Program-made: the position numbers and the translations under genes
From: Helicobacteraceae bacterium
GTDB lineage: Bacteria > Campylobacterota > Campylobacteria > Campylobacterales > Sulfurimonadaceae
DNA: 16,739 nucleotides
Assembly: GCA_027057185.1 (NCBI GenBank)
Contig: JALUJE010000006.1
Location: forward strand, 1 to 16,739
Direction: 5' to 3'
Notes under the pieces: generated by a model
What the model saw: only the letters and a program-made list of their open reading frames with translations
The model's database searches: none
What the model was told of the DNA's origin: nothing
Shown: positions 1 through 6,799 of the stretch, in pieces
Position numbering within the stretch: position 1 is the first letter of the stretch
Layout: each line of letters begins with the position of its first letter

Positions 1-2988
1 GATTCTCTGCATCACTTCACTCCCCACACCGTGAGCGTACATAATGGGAAGCAGTCCTGCTAAAATGGCAAAAACGGTCATCAGTTTGGGACGGACACGC
101 TTCACGGCACCTTCGTAAATCGCATCGTTAATCTGTTGTACGCTCAAGGTTGCACCAAATTTCTCTTTCGATTCTTCCAGACTCTCCTGCAAATACACAA
201 TCATGACAATAGCCGTTTCAGCTGCTACGCCCAAGAGTGCCAAAAATCCGACAATCACAGCAATACTCATGCTAAAATTGAGCAGGTCAATATAGAGAAG
301 TCCTCCCAAAAGGGCAAACGGCAGTGTACCAAAGACAATCAGTGTCGGAACCAGCTGTTTGAGAGCAAAAAAGATCAATACCAAAATCAGTAAAAGCACC
401 GTTGGAACAATCCAGATAATTTTCTGCATAGCCGACTCCAGATATTCCGACTGTCCTGCCCACTCAATGTAATACCCCGGCGGCATCGTAATATCATCTA
501 AGAGTACTTTGGCATGTTCTTTATACGCCGTAGCACTGATGCCGGTTTTTGGTGTAATATAGATGAACGTTACGGGCATACCCATTTCACTCTTAATGAC
601 AGAAGCACTCTCTTTGTAACGTACGGTGGCAAAGGTATGCAGTGGAACAAAACCAAGTTTTGTTTTAATCTCAATATTGCCGATGTCTTCAAGGCTACGA
701 CGCTCTTCCTCTTCCAGACGCAGGCTCAGCGGGTAGCGTTCCAGACCCTGGTACATGGTACTGATTTTCATACCGCCAATGGCGCTTGACGTATATTGCA
801 ACACGGTCTCTTTATTCAGATCATACCGAGCCAACGCTGCCTCATCAATGTCAATATCAATATAATACCCGGCACTCGCCTGATCGGCAAACACCGATTG
901 ACTCGATTCAAAGGCTCTGAGCTTCGCTTCAATTTTCTGTGCCACATCTTGCATAATTTCAGCATCATTACCATAAAGTTTTATTCCCAGCGGCGTGCGA
1001 ATACCGCTTAAGAGCATATCGATACGACCACGAATCGGATAGGTCCACGAGTTAATAAGTCCCGGAACCTGAAGGGCCGCTTCCATCTCATCCATCAGCT
1101 TCTCATAGGTCATTCCCTCACGCCATTGGGATTGGGGTTTTAGCGTAATAATTGTCTCAATCATTCCTAAAGGTGCCGGATCGGTCGCACTTTCTGCCCG
1201 GCCACCTTTACCAAATACCGTCTCGACCTCCGGAAAGGATTTTAATATTTTATCGGTCTTTTGTGTCAGCATTTTACTCTGATCGACACTGATACCATAC
1301 GGTGTTACGGGCATATACATAAAGCTCTGCTCGTTGAGCATCGGCATAAACTCCCAGTTGAGTTTTTGATATAACGGGACAATAGCCACCAGCGATGCAA
1401 CGACAAGAAACAGTACCAGATATTTCAGTTTCAGGCTGTAAATAAGTACCGGCCGATAGAGCCAGATAAAAAAACGATTCAGCGGATTGTTCCGCTCTGC
1501 AATAATGTGCCCTTTTAAAAAATAGACCATCAGCACCGGCACGAGTGTAATCGAGAGTAGCGCACCGGCACTCATGGCAAAGGTTTTGGTAAAAGCGAGC
1601 GGGCTAAAAAGCTGCCCTTCTTGTCCTGAGAGGGCAAAGATAGGCAAAAATGAAACTACCACCAACGACAGTGCAAAGAAAATAGGACGACCCACTTTTT
1701 GAGAACTTTTTAAAATGGCATCAATACGTTCAGCACCACTCATATTGGGTCGTATATTTTTATGGGCATTTTCAATCATGACAATAGAAGCATCTACCAT
1801 CGCGCCAATGGCAATAGCAATACCACCCAAACTCATAATATTTGAGCCAATGCCAAAGAGTTTCATAAGCAAAAAAGCAAAACCAATGGTCAGCGGTAGA
1901 ACAATTAGGACAATAAGTGCCGAACGTAAATGCAATAAAAATAGCCCAATAATGACCACCACAATAATGCTCTCTTCAATAAGTGTTGTCTTTAAAGTAT
2001 TGACCGCTTTTTCAATCAACGACGAGCGGTCATACGTTGTCACCACTTCAACACCCTCAATTTTGAGTGCTGCCATTTTCTGTTTAATACGCTCTATGCT
2101 GCTGTAGACATCTTCGCCGTAGCGTAACATCACAATACCGCCGACAACTTCACCTTCCCCATTTAAATCCGCCATACCGCGGCGATTTTGCGGTACGCGT
2201 TCTACCCGGGCAATATCACCGATAAATAGCGGAATACCGTTACGGGTGGTGACTTTCAGATGGCGGATATCGTCTAAATCTTTCAGATATCCCTTTGCCT
2301 GAACCATCCACTCATATCCGTTTTGAATGACAATACGCCCGCCGGTATCATTATTGTTTTGCTTGAGTACATCGGCAATATCTTTAATACTCAATCCATA
2401 CTGTACCAGAGTGTCGTTGCTCAGAGTCACCTGATACGTCGGTACAAATCCACCAATAGAAGCAACCTCACTGACGCCTTCAACACCTAAAAGCGCATAT
2501 TTATAGTAGTAATCCTGCAGGCTACGAAGCTCTACCAGATTTTTGGTTTTAGAGACCAGTGCATACTCATAGACCCATCCGACACCGGAGGCATCGGGAC
2601 CTAGAGACACTTCCATGCCCGAAGGCAGTTGCGAATCAATGGCAGAAAGCTGTTCTAATACCCGTGTTCGTGCCCAGTATAGGTCGGTTCCCTCTTTAAA
2701 GATGATATAAATAAGCGCATTACCATAAGTAGAAAATCCTCGAACCGTCTCAATGCCGGCAATAGCCAAAAACTGAGATACCAACAGATACGTTCCCTGA
2801 TCTTCAATAATTTCAGGGCTCTGTCCTGCCCAGTTTACCTGAACAATTACTTGCGGCGGAGAGAGATCAGGCAGGGCATCAAGTGGTGTGTTTTTCAATG
2901 ACCAGTAAGAACCCAGTACCAAAAACAGTGTTGCCATTAAGACCAAAAAACGATTCTCAATACTAAAGGCAATTATCTTTTCAATCAT
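1..2988 (-). CDS. cusA: CusA-like heavy-metal RND efflux pump (HME-RND), 3' end cut by window edge
   Basis: Inner-membrane proton-driven pump that, with CusB- and CusC-like partners, exports Cu(I)/Ag(I) from periplasm and cytoplasm. The frame is open from ATG at 2988 to base 1 (996 codons). E. coli CusA has about 1047 residues, so roughly 50 C-terminal residues lie off the window. The CusA methionine triad is intact: M559 (in YMP), M609 (in LGMIET) and M658 (in RIDML). Their 50/49 spacing equals that of M573/M623/M672 in E. coli. The proton-relay residues also align: D399 in GAMVDASIVMIEN, E924 in GVAAE and K968 in RVRPK. The N-terminus (MIEKIIAFSIENRF, first TM) and PLDALPDLS are typical of the family. 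AAGGATAGAAG precedes the ATG, 10 bases after the cusB stop. The Met triad argues for monovalent Cu/Ag rather than Zn/Co/Cd; direction and substrate are inferred from family. Confidence 0.95.
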   Translation of the reverse strand, partial: MIEKIIAFSIENRFLVLMATLFLVLGSYWSLKNTPLDALPDLSPPQVIVQVNWAGQSPEIIEDQGTYLLVSQFLAIAGIETVRGFSTYGNALIYIIFKEGTDLYWARTRVLEQLSAIDSQLPSGMEVSLGPDASGVGWVYEYALVSKTKNLVELRSLQDYYYKYALLGVEGVSEVASIGGFVPTYQVTLSNDTLVQYGLSIKDIADVLKQNNNDTGGRIVIQNGYEWMVQAKGYLKDLDDIRHLKVTTRNGIPLFIGDIARVERVPQNRRGMADLNGEGEVVGGIVMLRYGEDVYSSIERIKQKMAALKIEGVEVVTTYDRSSLIEKAVNTLKTTLIEESIIVVVIIGLFLLHLRSALIVLIVLPLTIGFAFLLMKLFGIGSNIMSLGGIAIAIGAMVDASIVMIENAHKNIRPNMSGAERIDAILKSSQKVGRPIFFALSLVVVSFLPIFALSGQEGQLFSPLAFTKTFAMSAGALLSITLVPVLMVYFLKGHIIAERNNPLNRFFIWLYRPVLIYSLKLKYLVLFLVVASLVAIVPLYQKLNWEFMPMLNEQSFMYMPVTPYGISVDQSKMLTQKTDKILKSFPEVETVFGKGGRAESATDPAPLGMIETIITLKPQSQWREGMTYEKLMDEMEAALQVPGLINSWTYPIRGRIDMLLSGIRTPLGIKLYGNDAEIMQDVAQKIEAKLRAFESSQSVFADQASAGYYIDIDIDEAALARYDLNKETVLQYTSSAIGGMKISTMYQGLERYPLSLRLEEEERRSLEDIGNIEIKTKLGFVPLHTFATVRYKESASVIKSEMGMPVTFIYITPKTGISATAYKEHAKVLLDDITMPPGYYIEWAGQSEYLESAMQKIIWIVPTVLLLILVLIFFALKQLVPTLIVFGTLPFALLGGLLYIDLLNFSMSIAVIVGFLALLGVAAETAIVMIVYLQESLEESKEKFGATLSVQQINDAIYEGAVKRVRPKLMTVFAILAGLLPIMYAHGVGSEVMQRI

Positions 2989-2998
2989 CTTCTATCCT

Positions 2999-3988
2999 TC
3001 AATACAGACCGTTTATCTGCGCGTCCGAGTCCATCATAAACAGAGCATTGTTAACGACTTCATCGCCTTCTTGTAAGCCCTCTATTATCATGTAGTTATT
3101 GGCATTTAAAGGTCTCACTTTGATAGCGACAGGTTCGTACTCTCCCTCATACTCCCCAACAACAAAAGCATAGAATTGCGCATTTTTGCGAATAACCGCT
3201 GTTGTGGGCAGTGTCAAGTACTGCTTCACCTTGGCATAAGCCGTTACGGTGGCATACATACCGGCAAAAAGATGATGCTTTGGATTGTCAACATGCAAAC
3301 GTACACTCACAGTTGCCTCTTTGGGATTCATATTGGGGTAGCGTATGCCTCGCCGTGCCTCAAACTCCTCGTTTATACCTTGAACCTGGATACGAAATTT
3401 TTCAAACGTATCAAGCTGGTCAAGATCTTTTTGATACCAGGCCACTTCAACCCATACCGCATCTAAATTAACTATACGAAACAGCGTCTCTTTAGCGTTA
3501 AAGGCACCTCCTCTGTTGATATTCTTCTCAAAAAGATATCCGGAAACGGGGGCATACATTCGGGTTAACCGAGATACTTTGGAATTGACATGTAACTGGG
3601 CAATCTCCTTGGAGCTCACACCCAACAATAACAGTTTATCTTTACTGCTTTGCACCATCAGTTTACTCGCACGCTTTTTGTCGTAACGCAAGGCATTGAT
3701 ATAATCCTCTTTCGCTTTATAGACTTCTGGTGAGTAAATAGTGGCCAGCAACTCACCTTTACGAATTTTTTTGTAACGCACATCGGCATTGAGGTGTTCA
3801 ACATAACCACCAAACCGGGGTACGACATCGATTATTTTGGACTCATCGACACGAACATAGCCATAGTTTGTACGGGTCACTGCCGTCGTGACCGATGTCA
3901 CTTTAACCGTCTGAACATTAAACAGTTGCTCCACACTGATCTCTTTGGAAAGCAGCAACAGGGGCAACAGCAATAGTAGATATTTCAC
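2999..3988 (-). CDS. cusB: CusB-like periplasmic membrane-fusion (adaptor) protein
   Basis: Periplasmic adaptor linking the RND pump to the outer-membrane channel. It has 329 residues. A short hydrophobic leader (residues 1-14, Leu-rich) is followed by beta-barrel and lipoyl-like segments. The stretch around residues 55-90 (FGGYVEHL...KKIRKGELLATIYSPEV) is the typical CusB-family barrel-sandwich half. A helical hairpin follows, then the second half near YAPVSGYLFEKNI. Near the C-terminus, LTLPTTAVIRK and VNNALFMMDSDA match the family ending. GTG start, with GGAG about 7 bases upstream. The GTGA overlap with the cusC stop shows translational coupling. Compared with E. coli CusB (about 407 residues) it is short: it lacks the Met-rich N-terminal metal-binding segment and any YxCPMHP-type heavy-metal-binding domain. 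Metal delivery may therefore rest on another protein, for instance the Met-rich product of 5196-5579. Confidence 0.9.
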   Translation of the reverse strand: MKYLLLLLPLLLLSKEISVEQLFNVQTVKVTSVTTAVTRTNYGYVRVDESKIIDVVPRFGGYVEHLNADVRYKKIRKGELLATIYSPEVYKAKEDYINALRYDKKRASKLMVQSSKDKLLLLGVSSKEIAQLHVNSKVSRLTRMYAPVSGYLFEKNINRGGAFNAKETLFRIVNLDAVWVEVAWYQKDLDQLDTFEKFRIQVQGINEEFEARRGIRYPNMNPKEATVSVRLHVDNPKHHLFAGMYATVTAYAKVKQYLTLPTTAVIRKNAQFYAFVVGEYEGEYEPVAIKVRPLNANNYMIIEGLQEGDEVVNNALFMMDSDAQINGLY

Positions 3989-5184
3989 TCTTTTTCTCCA
4001 ATCAGCGCACTGATCCGTGCTTGCGCGCTATAGTATCGTACAACAGCACCGATACGCTGTTCATCCAGTGCCAGTTTTCGTTCAATGAGTTCAAGATAAT
4101 CTGTCATATCTGCACCACTGCGGATGGCAGCATCTGCCAACTCCAGCATATGATCTATCTGTGGCAGTGTCTCATCGGTAATAATATGCTCAACCGTGTA
4201 GGCATCCTGAAGCGCTGCATAGTGTGTCTGAAGCTGTGCACGTATCTGCAACCACCAGTCCGCTTCCACAAACGATGCCTCCAATACCTTTTTTTGTGAG
4301 GCTTCAATATCATGTGTTTCTCTACCATAAATCGGTAAGGTCATGCCCATGCTAATATTGACATAGTCATCAAAAGCAGCACGGTAATTATACGCAACAC
4401 CGAGCGTGACATCGCTCTGACGTGCAAGCTTGGCAATAAGTACCTCTTTTTTAGCTTGCATCAATTGTGCTTTTTTAACATGATAATCACGATTATTTTC
4501 AAGCTGCTCTTCATACACCTGTAACGGTGTGAGTACTGTGACATGCAGATCCAGATCAAGGGTGGCAATATCGGTGTCGGCAAGGTAGCTTAAACGTGCT
4601 AAAAGTGCATGACGCGTACTCTCAAGCTTACTTTTTTTTATCTTGAGTTGAGAGAGACTTAATTCAGCAATCATCATCTGCATGTGACTGGTCTCATTGG
4701 TACGGCTGTATACCGCTTGAAGTTCCATACTCTGCTCTAACGTTTTCAGCAGATCATCAATTATCTTTAAGTCGGCATCATGCTCCCAAATAGCATAAGC
4801 AGTCAGTTTGATGGCTTTTACCAATGCCACCTCCGCAGCTTCAAGAGAGTGATATATCACATCTTTCCGTGCCTGCAATACCTCGTGCATTGCCTGACGT
4901 TTTCCAAAATACGGAATCTTCTGTTTCAAAGCAAGCGTAGTAGTTTGCATTGGCTCTACAGAGCGGTTCAGCGGATCGGTGATCAGGAGATCATTGATGC
5001 CCAGTATCACCTCAGGATTGTTAAAGAGTTCTGCCTTTGCCATAGCATCATCAAGAGTATTCATACGCTGCTCAATACTTTTCAGCGACGCATGCTGTAG
5101 CAGTGTGTTGGCAATAATGGCATCAAGTTGCTCCGCTTTCAGCAGGGTGGCAACCGTCAATAAAGTTAGGAATATCCCTCTCAC
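3985..5184 (-). CDS. cusC: TolC-family outer-membrane efflux channel (CusC/CzcC-like)
   Basis: Outer-membrane channel of the tripartite exporter. It has 399 residues with a signal peptide (residues 1-17, ending LLKA) and no lipobox cysteine, unlike E. coli CusC, which is a lipoprotein. There are two tandem OEP-like repeats rich in long amphipathic helices. Diagnostic elements are LKQKIPYFGKRQ near residue 87-98, the beta-strand region of repeat one, and GMTLPIYGRE around residue 280, the equivalent in repeat two. A long coiled helix follows each. GTG start with AAGG 8 bases upstream, 11 bases after the preceding stop, and a GTGA overlap with cusB. Assignment to metal export rather than drug export rests on the neighbouring CusA-like pump with its Met triad. 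Confidence 0.9.
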   Translation of the reverse strand: MRGIFLTLLTVATLLKAEQLDAIIANTLLQHASLKSIEQRMNTLDDAMAKAELFNNPEVILGINDLLITDPLNRSVEPMQTTTLALKQKIPYFGKRQAMHEVLQARKDVIYHSLEAAEVALVKAIKLTAYAIWEHDADLKIIDDLLKTLEQSMELQAVYSRTNETSHMQMMIAELSLSQLKIKKSKLESTRHALLARLSYLADTDIATLDLDLHVTVLTPLQVYEEQLENNRDYHVKKAQLMQAKKEVLIAKLARQSDVTLGVAYNYRAAFDDYVNISMGMTLPIYGRETHDIEASQKKVLEASFVEADWWLQIRAQLQTHYAALQDAYTVEHIITDETLPQIDHMLELADAAIRSGADMTDYLELIERKLALDEQRIGAVVRYYSAQARISALIGEKE

Positions 5185-5195
5185 GATATATCCTT

Positions 5196-5579
5196 TTATA
5201 GATTCACCGATGTTTTAATGCGTACCTTTTTACCCTCTTTGGGAATAACAAAAACATGGATCTGCCACGTGCCACCCATAGAAAAATTCAGCTCGACACG
5301 ATAGTGCCCTTTTCCCAATGGTGCTGCAGTTACCTTGCTTTCCATATAGGGCATTCCCGGCATTGCCGGCATAAAAGCTTTTACCACGACGGTTGCATCA
5401 CTCAGCACCTTACCCTCTCGAGTCAGTACTAGATCTATCACATTATTACCGACAACCAGAGGTTTTTCAGCACTGAGCTGTACTGTGGTAGTGCGTGAGA
5501 GTGCTTCTTTTTCAAATGCAGCGGCATGAAGTGACGCTACTACGAACATCATACTGAAAAGTAGTCCTAAACGTTTCAT
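5196..5579 (-). CDS. Small Met-rich periplasmic YtkA-like domain protein, first gene of cus operon
   Basis: A 127-residue exported protein. It has a signal peptide (residues 1-20, ending SLHAA), then one beta-sandwich domain resembling the YtkA/FixH-type fold: VVGNNVIDLVLTREGK, then a Met-rich loop with M70, M73, M76 and M79 (MPAMPGMPYM), then GHYRVELNFSMGGTWQIHVFVI. The regularly spaced methionines plus M101 and W105 look suited to Cu(I)/Ag(I) binding by thioether ligands. A periplasmic metal-shuttle role similar in purpose to CusF is plausible but not shown; the sequence is not a CusF homologue. ATG start with a strong AGGAG 6 bases upstream. The stop is 11 bases before cusC, so it is probably the first cistron of the four-gene efflux operon. 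Confidence 0.85.
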   Translation of the reverse strand: MKRLGLLFSMMFVVASLHAAAFEKEALSRTTTVQLSAEKPLVVGNNVIDLVLTREGKVLSDATVVVKAFMPAMPGMPYMESKVTAAPLGKGHYRVELNFSMGGTWQIHVFVIPKEGKKVRIKTSVNL

Positions 5580-5598
5580 TATAAACTCCTAAAGTTAA

Positions 5599-5604
5599 GT
5601 TATA
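5599..5604 (-). promoter_or_regulatory. Candidate -10 box of the cus efflux operon
   Basis: On the minus strand the sequence reads TATAAC, about 20 bases upstream of the ATG at 5579, followed by AGGAG as ribosome binding site. No good -35 hexamer is visible, which is common for promoters in this phylum. The position agrees with a start site near 5592. Identified by eye only. Confidence 0.4.
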
Positions 5605-5624
5605 GGAGCATTGTAGTGAAGAAG

Positions 5625-5643
5625 TGTGCAGCATTTGTGCACA
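5625..5643. promoter_or_regulatory. Inverted repeat upstream of the cus promoter, possible activator operator
   Basis: TGTGCA (5625-5630) and TGCACA (5638-5643) form a perfect 6-base dyad with a 7-base spacer. Its centre is about 42 bases upstream of the start inferred from the TATAAC box, where class II activators often bind. The right arm is itself inside the palindrome TGTGCACA. Regulatory function is inferred from position. Confidence 0.35.
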
Positions 5644-5651
5644 TCACCATA

Positions 5652-5663
5652 TTTACATGTAAA
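5652..5663. repeat. Perfect 12-base palindrome TTTACATGTAAA
   Basis: A perfect palindrome lying 2 bases beyond the stop of the LEA-type lipoprotein gene, upstream of the cus operon. It is too A/T-rich and short for a convincing terminator, although on the minus strand a T run (5661-5665 as A on plus) precedes rather than follows it. It could be an operator half of the cus control region. Function unknown. Confidence 0.3.
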
Positions 5664-5665
5664 AA

Positions 5666-6139
5666 TTATCGTTGCGTAGGCATGGCTTCTGAGAGTGAAA
5701 AATTACCCCGTTTGGTAGTACGAATAGTCGGATAGAAGGTTCCGACATCAATGGCAACATCGACTTTATAGTCAATAGCATCACTACGATCGTTGACCAT
5801 CTTCTGAAAAAACCCCAAACTGCCAAAGAGATCGGGTGTGCCCGAGACACTCACGTTACCCTCACTATATGCCGCAATCACGGGGAGATCTTTTGCAACT
5901 CCCGTTAAAATACGATTACCTCCAAGCTCTACGGTATAGACCACTCCGTCAATATCTAGTGGAGTACGTCCCGTATTAACCACACGCATGGTAATCTCAA
6001 AACGTGGAACAATCCCGCCAGAAGGCAGTACCTTAAACCCGCTGATACTAACGGTGGGCTTGGCAAGTTCCGGCTGCAATCCTGCACAACCGACCATAAA
6101 AAGAAGCAACAGTACGGAAAATATAGGTAGCGGTTTCAT
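5666..6139 (-). CDS. LEA-type-2 domain lipoprotein
   Basis: The start is set at the ATG at 6139, giving 157 residues, because this yields a clean lipoprotein signal (MKPLPIF, hydrophobic core, then MVGC with C18 as lipid site) and begins one base after the upstream stop. A longer reading from 6205 would put a Lys-rich tail in front and destroy the signal. The mature part matches the late-embryogenesis-abundant type 2 (water stress/hypersensitive response) fold: FEITMRVVNTGRTPLDIDGVVYTVEL (about 47-72), GGNRILTGVAK, then a second strand pair ending GTFYPTIRTTKRG. Proteins of this type in bacteria are envelope lipoproteins of poorly defined, possibly stress-related function. It is likely co-translated with the 74-residue gene upstream. 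No link to copper is evident. Confidence 0.8.
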   Translation of the reverse strand: MKPLPIFSVLLLLFMVGCAGLQPELAKPTVSISGFKVLPSGGIVPRFEITMRVVNTGRTPLDIDGVVYTVELGGNRILTGVAKDLPVIAAYSEGNVSVSGTPDLFGSLGFFQKMVNDRSDAIDYKVDVAIDVGTFYPTIRTTKRGNFSLSEAMPTQR

Positions 6140-6140
6140 C

Positions 6141-6365
6141 TTACTTGTTTCGCTTTCGTGATGCTTTTGCCAGTTTGGCTTTTTTTTTCGCTTTGGCTTT
6201 GGCACTGCTCAAATGAGCCACCTTATTTGCATTCACGACCTGTTCGTCATGCACGTTCTGTTTTGCCTGAAATGCCCCGTGCACTGCTTTTTTCTGTTGT
6301 CCGGCAAGATATGCCAACTTGTGACCATTTCCCGAATCGATACTTGAACTGTTATCTCTACCCAT
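6141..6365 (-). CDS. Small basic protein with Lys/Ala-rich C-terminal tail, unknown function
   Basis: A 74-residue protein from ATG at 6365, with AGGG 6-7 bases upstream. I do not recognise a family. The first half is polar and mildly helical (MGRDNSSSIDSGNGHK...). The last 20 residues are dominated by Lys, Ala and Arg (SAKAKAKKKAKLAK then ASRKRNK). It has no signal peptide, no membrane segment and no cysteine. Such tails bind nucleic acid or acidic surfaces, but this is only an inference from composition. Its TAA stop is separated by one base from the ATG of the LEA-type lipoprotein gene, so the two are probably co-transcribed and translationally coupled. It is accepted as a gene because of the ribosome binding site, the tight junction, and the upstream promoter-like region. 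Confidence 0.6.
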   Translation of the reverse strand: MGRDNSSSIDSGNGHKLAYLAGQQKKAVHGAFQAKQNVHDEQVVNANKVAHLSSAKAKAKKKAKLAKASRKRNK

Positions 6366-6373
6366 GTGTTACC

Positions 6374-6396
6374 CTGTTATGTAATAGTAATAACAG
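6374..6396. promoter_or_regulatory. Inverted repeat at the start region of the 74-residue gene
   Basis: CTGTTAT (6374-6380) and ATAACAG (6390-6396) form a perfect 7-base dyad with a 9-base spacer. It overlaps the downstream edge of the candidate -10 box at 6395-6400 on the minus strand and extends toward the gene start at 6365. A repressor operator or a 5' leader stem are both possible. Seen directly; function inferred. Confidence 0.35.
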
Positions 6397-6400
6397 TATA
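6395..6400 (-). promoter_or_regulatory. Candidate -10 box for the 74-residue/LEA lipoprotein unit
   Basis: On the minus strand this reads TATACT, preceded by TGAC, about 30 bases before the ATG at 6365. No clear -35 is seen. The box lies in the 159-base divergent region between two oppositely directed units. Confidence 0.35.
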
Positions 6401-6457
6401 GTCACTCTCGTATAAAAATGCTCTAAATATGCCATTTTAATTTGTAGTTTTTGGGGT

Positions 6458-6481
6458 ATTATGACACGCAACTATCATAAT
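6458..6481. promoter_or_regulatory. Inverted repeat upstream of the two-component operon promoter
   Basis: ATTATGA (6458-6464) and TCATAAT (6475-6481) form a perfect 7-base dyad with a 10-base spacer. The centre is roughly 41 bases upstream of the start predicted from the TATAAT at 6499-6504. This is a typical activator position, so autoregulation by the encoded response regulator or control by another factor is possible. Confidence 0.35.
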
Positions 6482-6495
6482 CACCGTGCTCTTCA

Positions 6496-6504
6496 TGCTA
6501 TAAT
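6496..6504 (+). promoter_or_regulatory. Extended -10 promoter of the 89-residue protein/two-component operon
   Basis: TGCTATAAT is a perfect extended -10 element 20 bases before the ATG at 6525, with AAAAAAGG as a plausible ribosome binding site. No consensus -35 hexamer is present at 17-base spacing; the dyad at 6458-6481 occupies that area instead, fitting an activator-dependent promoter. Confidence 0.55.
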
Positions 6505-6524
6505 GACAACAAAAAAGGTCAGCC

Positions 6525-6794
6525 ATGTCACATTGTACAGAACTTCATGAACTGCTAACACAGACAGTTCTTCCTGAAATTTCATCGATTCTATCACAGA
6601 TGCAAACCTATGCTTCGCAGCATGATATTACCCCGGAAATGGCACAAGACCAAGCAGGTATGCAAGCAATGTTTGAGAACTTCAACAACATTGTTACCGC
6701 CATTAATGCCCAGGAAATTACCGCAGCAAATTGCGAATCACTTTTGAATGAGCTGAACATGATGCGTCAAATGGAACACGACGTTCAATCCTAA
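6525..6794 (+). CDS. Unrecognised 89-residue helical protein heading the two-component operon
   Basis: I do not recognise a family. The 89-residue product is acidic, has no signal peptide or membrane segment, and reads as almost entirely amphipathic helix. It carries two cysteines (C4, C69) and is rich in Met and Gln (for example EMAQDQAGMQAMFENF and ELNMMRQMEHD). It has a good promoter and ribosome binding site immediately upstream. Its stop lies 5 bases before the response regulator ATG, which has no strong ribosome binding site of its own, suggesting translational coupling. An accessory or modulator of the two-component system, or a metal-binding cytoplasmic protein, are guesses from context only. 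Confidence 0.7.
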   Translation: MSHCTELHELLTQTVLPEISSILSQMQTYASQHDITPEMAQDQAGMQAMFENFNNIVTAINAQEITAANCESLLNELNMMRQMEHDVQS

Positions 6795-6799
6795 CACTC

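Noticed and set aside
136..1011. Three plus-strand open frames at the left end
   Set aside because: All overlap the cusA coding strand, which is uninterrupted from 2988 to base 1.
1715..2107. 130-codon open frame on the plus strand
   Set aside because: Complement of the conserved cusA TM4 region; the product has no family features and the minus-strand frame is clearly real.
6140..6205. Longer start for the LEA-type lipoprotein (ATG at 6205)
   Set aside because: It would overlap the 74-residue gene and bury the lipoprotein signal behind about 22 Lys-rich residues; ATG 6139 gives a proper signal peptide.
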